The notes under the pieces: generated by a model
What the model saw: only the letters and a program-made list of their open reading frames with translations
The model's database searches: none
Told to the model about the DNA's origin: nothing
Translations under genes and position numbers: made by a program
In this document: positions 38,083 through 47,086 of the stretch, in pieces
Layout: the number at the start of each line of letters is the position of its first letter
How positions within the stretch are numbered: the first letter of the stretch is position 1
Source of the DNA: Myxococcales bacterium
Lineage (GTDB): Bacteria; Myxococcota; Myxococcia; Myxococcales; Myxococcaceae
Assembly: GCA_030681895.1 (NCBI GenBank)
Contig: JAUXRI010000078.1
Span: 1-64,000 of the forward strand
Direction: 5' to 3'
Length of the DNA: 64,000 nucleotides

Positions 38083-40218
38083 CTACGCCTTTTCCACGCG
38101 GCACAGGCCAGATCGAAACGCCGGGAAGCCACTGATGGGGTCGCGTTTGTCGGGGCTGATGAGCCGGTTGGGGTTGGCGTCAGGAAAGCCCGCCGCCATC
38201 ACGGCGCACTCGCGCTGCACGTCGTTGGTCACCACGGCGGTCAGCTGAATGCTCCCATACGGAGACGTCACCTTCACGCGGGTGCCCGTCGCGATGCCGA
38301 GCGGCTGCGCCACGTCGGTGTGGATGATCACCTCGGCCGTGCGCATGCGCGCGTTCACGCTCGGCACCTCGTGAAACTGCGAGTTGATGTACGCGCGCGG
38401 CCGTGGCCCCGTGACGAGCCGGAGCGGGAACTCTGGCGTTGGTAGCTCCGTCGGCGGCGTCCACACCGGCAGGCCGGGGTGGCCTTCACGCTCGAGCAGC
38501 TGGCTCTTGAACTCGGCGCGGCCCGAGAGCGTCGCGAACTTCGGTTGTTCGACGGTGAGCGAGGGCTTCGGCTGTTGTTGCGGATCGCTCATCCACCGCA
38601 CGTGCTTCTGCTTCGAGGCCTCGAGCATCGTCGCCCATGGGAAATACTCTCCGAGGCCAAGCTTCTTCGAGAGCTCGACGAGCACCTTCCAGTCGGGCCA
38701 CGCCTCGTGCTGCGGCGTGACGAGGCTCTGCGCGGCGACGGTGTCAGCGTCGTCGACGTCGGGAGACTCGGCGAAGGTGGTCGCGGGCAACACGACGTCT
38801 GACCTGCGCGCTGACTCCGTGAAGAAGGGGTCGATGGTGACGAGCAGGTCGAGCTTCTCCGCCGCCTCCTCGAGCCGTTGCGTGCCCTGCGACGTCACCA
38901 GCGCGTTGCTCGCGAGCAGAATGACGGCCCGAATCGGGTAGGGCGTGTCGCGCAACACCGCGTCGGCGAGCAATTGTCCCTGCGCCTCGCGGTTGTACAT
39001 CTCGTACAGCGGGTAGATGTCCCGGCCGAGCGCGCGGGCCTTCACGGGCGGCGGGACGGGCTCCGGCGTGGCGAGATCGTAGAACGCCGGGAGCATCTCG
39101 TCCTTGAAGCGCGCGCCTGGCGGCGTGAGCACCGAGCGGGGCTCCTGAGTGCCGTCGAAGCGGCCGATCAACACCTCGAGCGAGCTGATCGCGCGGAGCG
39201 TCTGCACGCCGTTCTCGTGATGTTCGACGCCCAGGCCAGCCCAGACACCGGTCGGCCCTTCCTGCGCCATCAGCCGTGCGATGCGCTCCACGTCGAGCGC
39301 GGGGACGCCGGTGATCCGTTCGACCTCGGGCGGCGTGTACGTGCTCGCGAGCGCGCGCAGCTCCTCGAGGCCCAGCGTGTTCGCCTCCATGAAGGTGCGG
39401 TCGAACCAGCCGTTCTCGATCACCACCCGAATGAGGCCGAGCGCGAGCGCGCCGTCGGTGCCGGGCCGAACGGGGACCCACATCGTCGCTTCGCGCGCGA
39501 GCCCCGTCTTCACCGGGTCGATGACGATCAGGTTGCCGCCGTCGGCCTTCTTCGCGACGACGTGGAGGAACGGTGGCGCCGTCACGCCCGGGTTCGAGCC
39601 CCACAGCACCATCGTCTTCGCGCGGCGAATGTCCGACGAGTACTTGCTGCCGACCGTGAGCGCCTGCCCCATGCGCAGCGAGGCTTCACAGAGGCTGGCG
39701 ACGCTCGAGACGTTGGGAGAGCCGAACGCGCGGGCGAAGCGATGCAGCCAGTTCACCAGCGGGTGCCGCACCATCGGCCAGCCGGTCTGAATGAGGAGCG
39801 CCTCGGGCCCGTGCTTCGCCTTCACTGCCTGCAGCCGCGTCGCGATCTCGGTGAGCGCCTCGTCCCACGAGACCTCGTGAAACGCGTCGCCCTTGCGCAC
39901 CATCGGGTGCTTCAGCCGCGCGCCGCTGTGCACCATCTCTCGCAGCGCGAAGCCGTGCTCGCAGAGGAAGCCCTTGGTGCGTGAGGTGAGATCGCCTTCG
40001 ACCTTCTCGAGCCGCGCGCCGCGCGTGTGCCCGATGATCCCGCAGTGCATGAGGCAGAAGCGACAGGTGCCCTTCGTGCTCGCGAGCGCTTCCGTCGACA
40101 GGCCTCCCGCGACGAGCACGCCCGCTCCAGCGAGCGCGGCGCCGATCGGAGCAGCCTTCATCACATCGCGCCGGGTGAACTTCTTCCGAACGACGGTGTT
40201 GAGGGGCGGGCGACTCAT
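38083..40218 (-). CDS. Tat-exported molybdopterin oxidoreductase catalytic subunit
   Basis: 711 residues from ATG 40218, overlapping the upstream ferredoxin stop as ATGA. Twin-arginine signal (FTRRDVMK, RR 16-17) with hydrophobic core. An N-terminal [4Fe-4S] site uses Cys52, 55, 59 and 86; the Mo ligand is Cys177 in SLCEAS. The bis-MGD folds follow (VLWGSNPGV, VIDPVKTGLA, and C-terminal TGPRPRAYINSQ). CISM-family periplasmic reductases or dehydrogenases share this layout. I cannot tell nitrate, polysulfide, arsenate or other substrate from sequence alone. It works with the two subunits encoded upstream. Confidence 0.9.
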   Translation of the reverse strand: MSRPPLNTVVRKKFTRRDVMKAAPIGAALAGAGVLVAGGLSTEALASTKGTCRFCLMHCGIIGHTRGARLEKVEGDLTSRTKGFLCEHGFALREMVHSGARLKHPMVRKGDAFHEVSWDEALTEIATRLQAVKAKHGPEALLIQTGWPMVRHPLVNWLHRFARAFGSPNVSSVASLCEASLRMGQALTVGSKYSSDIRRAKTMVLWGSNPGVTAPPFLHVVAKKADGGNLIVIDPVKTGLAREATMWVPVRPGTDGALALGLIRVVIENGWFDRTFMEANTLGLEELRALASTYTPPEVERITGVPALDVERIARLMAQEGPTGVWAGLGVEHHENGVQTLRAISSLEVLIGRFDGTQEPRSVLTPPGARFKDEMLPAFYDLATPEPVPPPVKARALGRDIYPLYEMYNREAQGQLLADAVLRDTPYPIRAVILLASNALVTSQGTQRLEEAAEKLDLLVTIDPFFTESARRSDVVLPATTFAESPDVDDADTVAAQSLVTPQHEAWPDWKVLVELSKKLGLGEYFPWATMLEASKQKHVRWMSDPQQQPKPSLTVEQPKFATLSGRAEFKSQLLEREGHPGLPVWTPPTELPTPEFPLRLVTGPRPRAYINSQFHEVPSVNARMRTAEVIIHTDVAQPLGIATGTRVKVTSPYGSIQLTAVVTNDVQRECAVMAAGFPDANPNRLISPDKRDPISGFPAFRSGLCRVEKA

Positions 40219-40829
40219 GCCGGGCCCCGGCGCATCGGGCCGCGGCGAATCGGCTCGGGTTTGGGAAGCTCGGTGCCGAGCGGCTCGATGATGATCGCCT
40301 GCGCGCCGTCGGGGCACGCCTCTTCACACAGCCCGCAGCCGACGCAGGCCTCGAGCACGAAGAGCGGCGCCTTCTGTGGGCCGACCAGCACCACCGCTTT
40401 GTCCGGGTACGGGCACACCTGGTAGCAGAGCCGGCACACGCCCGTGCCGTTCCACGGCAGGCACTTCGAGCGCGTCAGCACCGGCACGCCCATGCGGACT
40501 TCTTTCGCGATCACCTCCGCGTCGGCGGCGATGGGGAGCAACGCATCGGTCGGACAGACCTGCGTGCACTTCATGCAGAGCACGCAGGCGCGATCGGTCA
40601 GCTCCAGGTGCGGCGTCGCCTGCTCGAGCGAGAACGTCGACGGGAAGCGGATGCACGCGGTCGGGCACACCTCGGCGCAGCGGAAACAGCCGATGCACGC
40701 CTGCTCGAAGGCGCCGGGCGCGAGCGCTCCAGGCGGGCGGATCTTCTTCGGGTTCGCGCGCGCGCGTTTGGGCACCACGGCGAGCGACACCGCGGCGGCG
40801 ATCGCTCCAATGAGGCCGCGGCGGTTCAT
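40215..40829 (-). CDS. Tat-exported four-cluster ferredoxin, NapG-like
   Basis: 204 residues from ATG 40829; its start overlaps the NapH-like stop and its own stop overlaps the next start, both as ATGA. A basic N-terminus with an RR pair and a hydrophobic stretch suggests export. CxxCxxCxxxC(P) clusters occur at 45-55 and 82-92, then a Cys-rich third region (CRLCYQVCPYP) and CVGCGLCEEACP, so about four [4Fe-4S] centres. NapG passes electrons between the membrane NapH and a periplasmic enzyme; the same role is inferred here. Confidence 0.88.
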   Translation of the reverse strand: MNRRGLIGAIAAAVSLAVVPKRARANPKKIRPPGALAPGAFEQACIGCFRCAEVCPTACIRFPSTFSLEQATPHLELTDRACVLCMKCTQVCPTDALLPIAADAEVIAKEVRMGVPVLTRSKCLPWNGTGVCRLCYQVCPYPDKAVVLVGPQKAPLFVLEACVGCGLCEEACPDGAQAIIIEPLGTELPKPEPIRRGPMRRGPA

Positions 40830-41764
40830 GTGCCTGGCTTCTCCTCGGGCTTGCGGAGCACCGACGGCGTTCCCAGCTTCCACGTCAGCGCTTTCGTCGG
40901 GCACGAGGCGATGCAGCGCCCGCAGCGCTCACAGCCTCCGTCGAGCTTGTCGGTCATCGGCAGCTGGCCCAGGTTGCAGACCACGTCGCAGATGGTGCAG
41001 TCGGTACACCTGGGAATGTCGCGGTGAATGCGCACGGGAGACAGCGCTCCCAGGGTCGAGAACATCGCGCCGCCGGGACACAACGAGCGACAGAAGCCCG
41101 CGCGCGAGACGAAGGTGTCGAAGAGGAACGCGCCCAGCACGACGAAGGCGCCAGCGCCGAGCGAGCCGAAGAAGAGCGCGCGGAAGACCTCTCGGCCGAT
41201 GATGGCGGGCGGGTAGATGAGCGGGAGCAGCTGCGTGCCCAACAACGCGCTCGCGAGCAACACGCCCACCATCGCGACCCGCGCCGTGACGCGCGGCACC
41301 TTCACGTCCTTGATGGGCACGCCCAGCCTCGAGAGGAACCAGCGCGCCGCGTTGCTCGCCGCGAGGATCGGCAGGTACGGGCAGGCCCACCCACAGAAGA
41401 ACCGGCCCAGGAGCACCACCAGCAGCAATCCGGGGAGGAGTGTCCACACCATGCCCCACGAGACGCCGCGGTGAAGCGTCACGCCCAGCCACTCGAGCGG
41501 ATCGACGAGCTCGATGCCGAAGAGGACGATCGAGGTCGGCGCTCCAACGAAGGGAACCTCGACGACGGGCAGCCAACGAATGAGCCGCGCCCAGGGGGAA
41601 TCGTCAGCGAGTCCCGCGCCTTCCACCGAGACCGCGCGCAGGTGGAGCAGGGGCAGGCCGAAGGTGAGGGCCACCGAGAAGGCCAGGAACAGCCGACGCG
41701 TGAGTTGGTAGCCACGGCCGTAGCGCAAGGTGATGTCGAGCGGCTGCAGGGGTCGACGCGCCAT
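40826..41764 (-). CDS. Membrane ferredoxin, NapH-like quinol-to-periplasm electron donor
   Basis: 312 residues from ATG 41764. Several membrane helices; the Cys-Pro motifs GRFFCGWACP and CRSLCPGG on the loops are the NapH/CcoG-type signatures. The cytoplasmic C-terminal ferredoxin has CTDCTICDVVC and CERCGRCIASCP. It is the first gene of a three-gene coupled operon with the NapG-like and molybdenum proteins. It probably oxidises quinol to feed the periplasmic enzyme. A long inverted repeat lies upstream. Confidence 0.87.
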   Translation of the reverse strand: MARRPLQPLDITLRYGRGYQLTRRLFLAFSVALTFGLPLLHLRAVSVEGAGLADDSPWARLIRWLPVVEVPFVGAPTSIVLFGIELVDPLEWLGVTLHRGVSWGMVWTLLPGLLLVVLLGRFFCGWACPYLPILAASNAARWFLSRLGVPIKDVKVPRVTARVAMVGVLLASALLGTQLLPLIYPPAIIGREVFRALFFGSLGAGAFVVLGAFLFDTFVSRAGFCRSLCPGGAMFSTLGALSPVRIHRDIPRCTDCTICDVVCNLGQLPMTDKLDGGCERCGRCIASCPTKALTWKLGTPSVLRKPEEKPGT

Positions 41765-41828
41765 CGGCCGGCAGTCTCGGTGCGAAGCAGGGGCCACGCC
41801 ACCTGCCCATCACTCAACCTCCCGGTCT

Positions 41829-41879
41829 GCAGGATTTTCGTGGAGGCGCGTGATCGGGCTCAAGCGACGAAAACCCTGC
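41829..41879. promoter_or_regulatory. Long inverted repeat between napH-like operon and recJ
   Basis: A 13-base arm GCAGGATTTTCGT (41829-41841) is repeated in reverse complement at 41867-41879 with one mismatch, 25 bases apart. It lies in the divergent gap 65 bases from the napH-like start and 70 from recJ. Being far from both start codons, it is better placed for an operator or promoter element than a terminator; function unproven. Confidence 0.55.
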
Positions 41880-41949
41880 GTGTGGGCAACAGTTGAGAAT
41901 CGTTCGGTTGGGAGCGGTCGTGTCAGGGGCCTGTGCTACTCGATGCCTC

Positions 41950-43692
41950 GTGAGGGACCTCGCCAAACCGCTGAAGTGGGTCTGGCCGGCTGCCGACGTC
42001 GACGGTGACGTGGCGGCGCGGCTGTCGAAGGAACTGGGCCTTCACCCGCTGACTGCCCGCGTGCTGGCGAACCGGGGCTACCAGACGCCCGAGGCGGCGC
42101 AGGGCTTTCTCTCTGACGCGCTCACCGGGCTCCCCGATCCATTCCTGATGAAGGGCCTGCCCGCCGCCGTGGAGCGGATTCTTCGCGCCATCGATCGCCA
42201 GGAGCAGGTGACGCTCTGGGGCGACTACGACGTCGATGGCGTGTGCTCGACGGCGTTGCTGACGACGTTCCTCCGCGACGTGGGCCTCACGCCCCGCACG
42301 TACATTCCGCACCGGCTCGGCGAGGGCTACGGGCTCAACTCCACTGCCATCGAGAAGCTCGCCCAGGAGGGCACGCAGCTGTTGGTGACGCTCGACTGTG
42401 GCATCACCTCGCACTCAGAGATCGCGAAGGCGAACGCGCTGGGTCTCGAGGTGATCGTCGTCGATCACCACGCCGTGCCAGAGACGATGCCGCCCGCGGT
42501 CGCGGTGTTGAACCCGCTGCAGCCGGGGTGTGAGTACCCGACGAAGTGGCTGTGCGCGGGTGGGGTGACGTTCAACCTGTGCATGGCGCTGCGGAAGTCG
42601 TTGCGGGAGCGCGGACACTTCTCGACCCGGCCCGAGCCGAACCTGAAACAGCTGCTCGATCTGGTGGCGCTCGCGACGGTCGCCGACGTGGTGCCGCTGA
42701 CGGGCGCGAACCGAATTCTGGTGCGGCACGGGCTCGAGATCCTCACGGCTGCGGCGCGGCCCGGGGTGCGGGCGTTGAAAGAGGTGTCGCAGCTCTCGGG
42801 TGCCCGGATGACCGCGGGGCACGTCGGGGTCCGCCTCGGGCCCCGCATCAACGCGGCGGGCCGGCTCGATGACGCCTCCGTCGGGCTGCAGCTGCTGCTC
42901 TGTCGCGACCTCGAGACGGCGCGGCCGCTGGCCCAGAAGCTCGACGCCGCGAACGCGGAGCGGCAGCAGATCGAGCGCAACATGCTCCAGGGCGCGATCG
43001 ACCAGGCACAGGGCTTCGTCGATCGTGGCGCGAAGGGGCTCGTGCTGGCCCAAGAGGGGTGGCACCCCGGCGTGGTGGGCATCGTCGCCTCTCGCGTCGT
43101 CGAGCGCTTCCACCGGCCCACCGTGCTGATCGGCTCGCACGACGGCACCTGGCGAGGCTCCGCGCGCAGCATCGAAGGCTTTCACCTCTATGACGCGCTG
43201 AAGACGTGTGAGGGCTTCCTCACGAAGTTCGGCGGCCACAAGGCGGCAGCGGGGCTCTCCATCGATCCCTCGAGGCTCGATGACTTCCGCGCGGCGTTCG
43301 AGAACGTCACCGGCGAGCGTCTGACCGACGAGCAGCTGGTGCCGAGGCAGCGGGTCGACGCGGTGGTCTTGCCACGCGAGCTGGACGTAAAAGCCGTCGA
43401 GGCGCTGCAGACGCTCGCGCCGTTCGGCATGGGCAACCCTGAGCCGGTGCTGGCCGTTCGCCGGGCCGTCACCTCGCCGCGCGTGCTCGAGAACAAGACG
43501 CCCGGCTTGCCGGGTCACCTGAAGTTGTCGTTGGAGGCGGCGCCGCAGCTCGACTGCATCGGCTTCGGCTTTGCGGAGCTTGCGCCATTGACCGAAGCGC
43601 CCGTCGACCTCGCGTTCCAGGTGGCGGTCGACGAGTACCTCGGCCGCGAGCGGGTGGGCCTGAAGCTGAAAGCGCTCCAGGCGACACCGTAG
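41950..43692 (+). CDS. recJ: Single-stranded-DNA-specific exonuclease RecJ
   Basis: 580 residues from GTG 41950; the frame is open to 41893 but the extra residues are atypical. The DHH-family metal site includes DYDVDG (92-97), LDCGIT (148-153) and VDHHAVP (171-177). The DHHA1 part has GWHPGVVGIVASR and GGHKAAAGL, and an OB fold follows. It degrades single-stranded DNA 5' to 3' in recombination, mismatch and base-excision repair. It is divergent from the molybdoenzyme operon. Confidence 0.95.
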   Translation: MRDLAKPLKWVWPAADVDGDVAARLSKELGLHPLTARVLANRGYQTPEAAQGFLSDALTGLPDPFLMKGLPAAVERILRAIDRQEQVTLWGDYDVDGVCSTALLTTFLRDVGLTPRTYIPHRLGEGYGLNSTAIEKLAQEGTQLLVTLDCGITSHSEIAKANALGLEVIVVDHHAVPETMPPAVAVLNPLQPGCEYPTKWLCAGGVTFNLCMALRKSLRERGHFSTRPEPNLKQLLDLVALATVADVVPLTGANRILVRHGLEILTAAARPGVRALKEVSQLSGARMTAGHVGVRLGPRINAAGRLDDASVGLQLLLCRDLETARPLAQKLDAANAERQQIERNMLQGAIDQAQGFVDRGAKGLVLAQEGWHPGVVGIVASRVVERFHRPTVLIGSHDGTWRGSARSIEGFHLYDALKTCEGFLTKFGGHKAAAGLSIDPSRLDDFRAAFENVTGERLTDEQLVPRQRVDAVVLPRELDVKAVEALQTLAPFGMGNPEPVLAVRRAVTSPRVLENKTPGLPGHLKLSLEAAPQLDCIGFGFAELAPLTEAPVDLAFQVAVDEYLGRERVGLKLKALQATP

Positions 43693-43759
43693 GATCTCGA
43701 TTCGGTCGTCCCGGTGCCAGGCGATGGGCTGCGAGGCTCCGTCTGACTCGGGACGTCCC

Positions 43760-46700
43760 TCAGCGATTCAGAGCGAGCTGGAAGTAGTACGCAGTGTTGG
43801 GAACGAGCGAAGGTGAGTCGAGGTTGATGATGCTCGCCGCCGGGCCGATGTCGATCCACGTGGTGGCCTCTCCGCCCAGCGCGAGCGAGCCACCAGTGAG
43901 CGCGCCGTACCGGTACTCGACGTCTCCGTTTGCGTAGAGCACGAGCTGGACGTTCACGGATCCGGGTGCGAGGAAAAAGCCCCAGTTCTCCCAGCTGATG
44001 TACACGTCGCCGTTGGCCTCCTGACGGAACCAGGCAGTCCCGCCACCGTTTGACGAGCCGTCGAGGTCATCCCAGAACGGAGCGATGACGAACGTCGGCG
44101 CGTCCGATGATGGCGCGTCTTTGTTGAAGTACGTCACCGAAGTCGCGGCATACGGCAGCACGGCGCCGTTCGCGCCAATGGTCAGCGTTCTGACGTCCAC
44201 TCCGAAAACCTTGATGGGGGTGCTCAGCTGCACCACTGAGATTCCCTCATCACGATTGGACGAGCCAAAGCTCCGAAAGTCGAGAGGTGTACCGTTGCCA
44301 GACATCGACTGAAACTGGCGGCTCGTCGGCACGGGCGCCTCGTAGGGGAAACACGATTGGTTCAGGCTGCCCGGCGTCCCTCGTTGGCCATTGCTGCCGT
44401 AGCCAGGTCGAACGCTCCCGCAGATGAACCGAATGGTGGGGGTCGAATACGTCACCCAGGGCGAGCGGATGTCCTCGAGCGCGTACGACTGACCGGGTGT
44501 GATCGTGTTCGGAAGCGTCGAAGTGGAGCTGGGGAAGCGGGTGTACACATTGCCGCCGATGCCGATCTGCACCACCGCGTCCGCGGCAGGGGGAACGAAG
44601 GTCGAGGGGAACAGCGCATCAGCGGCTCGTCGACGCTCGACACCGCCATCCTGCAGCTCGAAACCACCGTCGCCCGGGTCTCCGAGATCGACAGCCTGCG
44701 CCAACAGCAACTTGCCGAAGGGCGGCAGGATCGTGCCCATGGGGACCTGAAACGTCTGCACGCCGCCGTAGTCGATGTCCCACCCGCCGAGATCGACGCC
44801 GGCGTCGGAGTTGCTCCCGATCTCGATCCACACGCCGTTGGTGACCGCAGGGGCCGGGCGGTAGTTCACCTCTGAGACGAAGAACTGGTTGAGCGGGTAG
44901 TTCGCTGCGCCTTCAGCTTCCATCGGCTCTCCGTTGACGAGCGCGAAGCCGGCGTAGGGCGTGGCTTCGATCCTCAGCGGCGCCGGAACCGGCTGCGGCG
45001 CGAAGAACCGGTACACATCACCGGCAGCCACCGGCATCGTCGGGGTGACTTCGTCAGACTCGCTGCCATTGACGACGCCGACCGTGCCACCGCCGGGCAC
45101 CTTGAAGAAGTCGCGGTACGCAAAGACGACCTTGCCGTTCGAGTACAGCTGGGCCTGGAAGGTGAGGCGCGAGTCGAGCGGGCCCTTCGAGGGGCGAACG
45201 TCAGTCCACTGCACGATGAGGCGGCGAGCGTCACTGACGCCGTCGATTCGCCAATGCACCTGCCCGGTCGCGGACGCCAGATCGGCCCAATAGGGCGCCA
45301 GCGCCAGAGGCTCGAGGGCGGCGCCGATGACCCGGTCGTTCTCGGGCCGGGCAGAGATCGCGGTCGTCAGGGTGCTGAGGTGGAACCACCCGTACCGCGA
45401 GACGTTGAGCCGCGTGCGGCTGAGGCGGGTGCCGAAGAGCGTGGCCTCGAACGCGGCAGGCAGGAGGACGTTGCCGGCGTTGGCTGAGCTGAAGGGCACC
45501 ACCGTGCCGGTGCGGCGGATATCGATGAACGCCTCACCCGCGGGGTTCTTCTCGACGTTCCTGAAGCCGGCGACCTGCGTCGTCGTGCCGACCGTCGTGC
45601 CAGTCACCGTGTTGGGCGCACGGAGCGGCAGCTGCCGCGAGAACGTGAAGGCCGCGCCCGCGCCGACATCGACGTTGATGGTGTGGACGATGGGTGGCGC
45701 TCCCGTGCCGTTGTCGGCCTCGAGGCGGTAGGTCACCCGGCTCAACCCGGGACGCGCGTTGGGCAGCACCACGAGCGAGCCCGAGTCCACGGTGCCGACG
45801 AACTGGCGATAGAAGCCGGCGCCGGTGTTGGTGGTGATGCGTACGCCGCGTGCGTTGGTGATGCTCCAGCTCAACGTGACGGCTTCACCGGCCGTGGCGA
45901 TCGTCGTCTTGTCGGCGCGGAAGAAATTGTACGAGATCGGGCCGACACCCTCGACCGTGCGCTGCTCGCGAGCCTCGGCGCCGCGGCTGTTGCGCACGAT
46001 GAACTCGATGCGCGTGCTCTGCGTCGGCGCGCTCAGCGTGTAGCTGCCGTTCGCGACCTCGGCCCGGCTCTGCGCCAGGTACGCCCGCCGGCCGTCGACG
46101 ATCAGCTCCGCCGACTCGCCGCCCACCGTCGCCCAGGTGATGGCGAACGTGCTGCCGCTGAGCGCGTAGGAGGGGGCGTTGAAGGTGTTGATGCGCACGC
46201 CACCGCCGACCGGCACCTCGAGCGCCTTCGACGAAGTCGTCGTCCCGTCGCTTGCCTCGAGCACGTACGAGAGCACGGCGTCAGGGGGCAGGCTCGCGGG
46301 CACGGTGTCGGTGAAGCTGCCCGCGGTCACCTGACCTGCGGCGACGGGAAGCGGGGTGGCCAGGCCCACGCGGCGGAGCGTCACGCTCGTCGCCGAGACG
46401 GTCGTCCAGCTGAGCACCACGGGCTCACCAGCCGACGGCACGCTCGAACCGGCCGAGAAGGTGACGACGGTCGGCGCCACGGTGACCTGCGTGGTGGCGA
46501 CGGAGTCGTCGGCTTGCAGCCGGTAGGTCGTGCTGCGGGTCGGGGTGACACGGACCGAGCCGGACTCGAGCTGCACGCCGATGTCGAGCGCCGCGCCGCC
46601 GACCTCTTCGAGTCTCACCGACTTCGCGCCCGGCGCATTCCACACGAGCGTCGTCGCCGCGCCAGCCTCGACGGTCGAGGGCACGGCGCTGAACAGCACC

Positions 46701-47065
46701 GAGCGAGCCTTGCGCTGCACCGTCACCGACGACGCTCTGATGTCCGTGCCGCCAGCGCCCTGCGCCGTGATGAGGAACACCGTGTCTTCATCGACGACGA
46801 TCGACAGGCGCCCGCCCGCCTTCTGGTCGCCGAGATCGAGCGGGCCCTTGCCGACCTGCTCGATGGTGACGTCGAGGGCGTTGCTCGTGCCCCATTCGAG
46901 CACGATGGAGTCACCCGGCGACGAGACGATTCTGGGCTCGGCACTGAAGAGAGTGACCGACGCGGGCGCCGGCGCGGGCAGGGGCGCCTGTGGCCGGTTG
47001 GGGCAGCCGGTCGCGAGCGTGACCGCGGAAGCGGCGAGGACGAGAGAGAGGAGTCGGTTGATCAT
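43760..47065 (-). CDS. Giant lipoprotein of lamin-tail/nidogen-like family (third of trio)
   Basis: 1101 residues from ATG 47065, 21 bases after its upstream paralogue. Lipobox LATGC (about 17-21). About four Ig-like beta repeats occupy the first ~480 residues (units opening FSAxPxxVxxGxxxxLxW). A nidogen-like segment with ALAPYWADL follows. A lamin-tail domain comes next (FFVSEVNYRPAPAVTNGVWI, WDIDYGGVQTFQVPMGTILP), ending in the GTPGSLNQSC Cys pair, then a second nidogen-like segment (VIAPFWDDL). Probably an outer-surface protein. Function unknown. Confidence 0.85.
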   Translation of the reverse strand: MINRLLSLVLAASAVTLATGCPNRPQAPLPAPAPASVTLFSAEPRIVSSPGDSIVLEWGTSNALDVTIEQVGKGPLDLGDQKAGGRLSIVVDEDTVFLITAQGAGGTDIRASSVTVQRKARSVLFSAVPSTVEAGAATTLVWNAPGAKSVRLEEVGGAALDIGVQLESGSVRVTPTRSTTYRLQADDSVATTQVTVAPTVVTFSAGSSVPSAGEPVVLSWTTVSATSVTLRRVGLATPLPVAAGQVTAGSFTDTVPASLPPDAVLSYVLEASDGTTTSSKALEVPVGGGVRINTFNAPSYALSGSTFAITWATVGGESAELIVDGRRAYLAQSRAEVANGSYTLSAPTQSTRIEFIVRNSRGAEAREQRTVEGVGPISYNFFRADKTTIATAGEAVTLSWSITNARGVRITTNTGAGFYRQFVGTVDSGSLVVLPNARPGLSRVTYRLEADNGTGAPPIVHTINVDVGAGAAFTFSRQLPLRAPNTVTGTTVGTTTQVAGFRNVEKNPAGEAFIDIRRTGTVVPFSSANAGNVLLPAAFEATLFGTRLSRTRLNVSRYGWFHLSTLTTAISARPENDRVIGAALEPLALAPYWADLASATGQVHWRIDGVSDARRLIVQWTDVRPSKGPLDSRLTFQAQLYSNGKVVFAYRDFFKVPGGGTVGVVNGSESDEVTPTMPVAAGDVYRFFAPQPVPAPLRIEATPYAGFALVNGEPMEAEGAANYPLNQFFVSEVNYRPAPAVTNGVWIEIGSNSDAGVDLGGWDIDYGGVQTFQVPMGTILPPFGKLLLAQAVDLGDPGDGGFELQDGGVERRRAADALFPSTFVPPAADAVVQIGIGGNVYTRFPSSTSTLPNTITPGQSYALEDIRSPWVTYSTPTIRFICGSVRPGYGSNGQRGTPGSLNQSCFPYEAPVPTSRQFQSMSGNGTPLDFRSFGSSNRDEGISVVQLSTPIKVFGVDVRTLTIGANGAVLPYAATSVTYFNKDAPSSDAPTFVIAPFWDDLDGSSNGGGTAWFRQEANGDVYISWENWGFFLAPGSVNVQLVLYANGDVEYRYGALTGGSLALGGEATTWIDIGPAASIINLDSPSLVPNTAYYFQLALNR

Positions 47066-47086
47066 GGGGGCGTCCTTGTCGACGAC

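Noticed and set aside
38083-40218. Naming the molybdenum enzyme NapA or a nitrate reductase
   Set aside because: The NapGH neighbours fit, but NapB is missing and the substrate residues cannot be assigned from the sequence.
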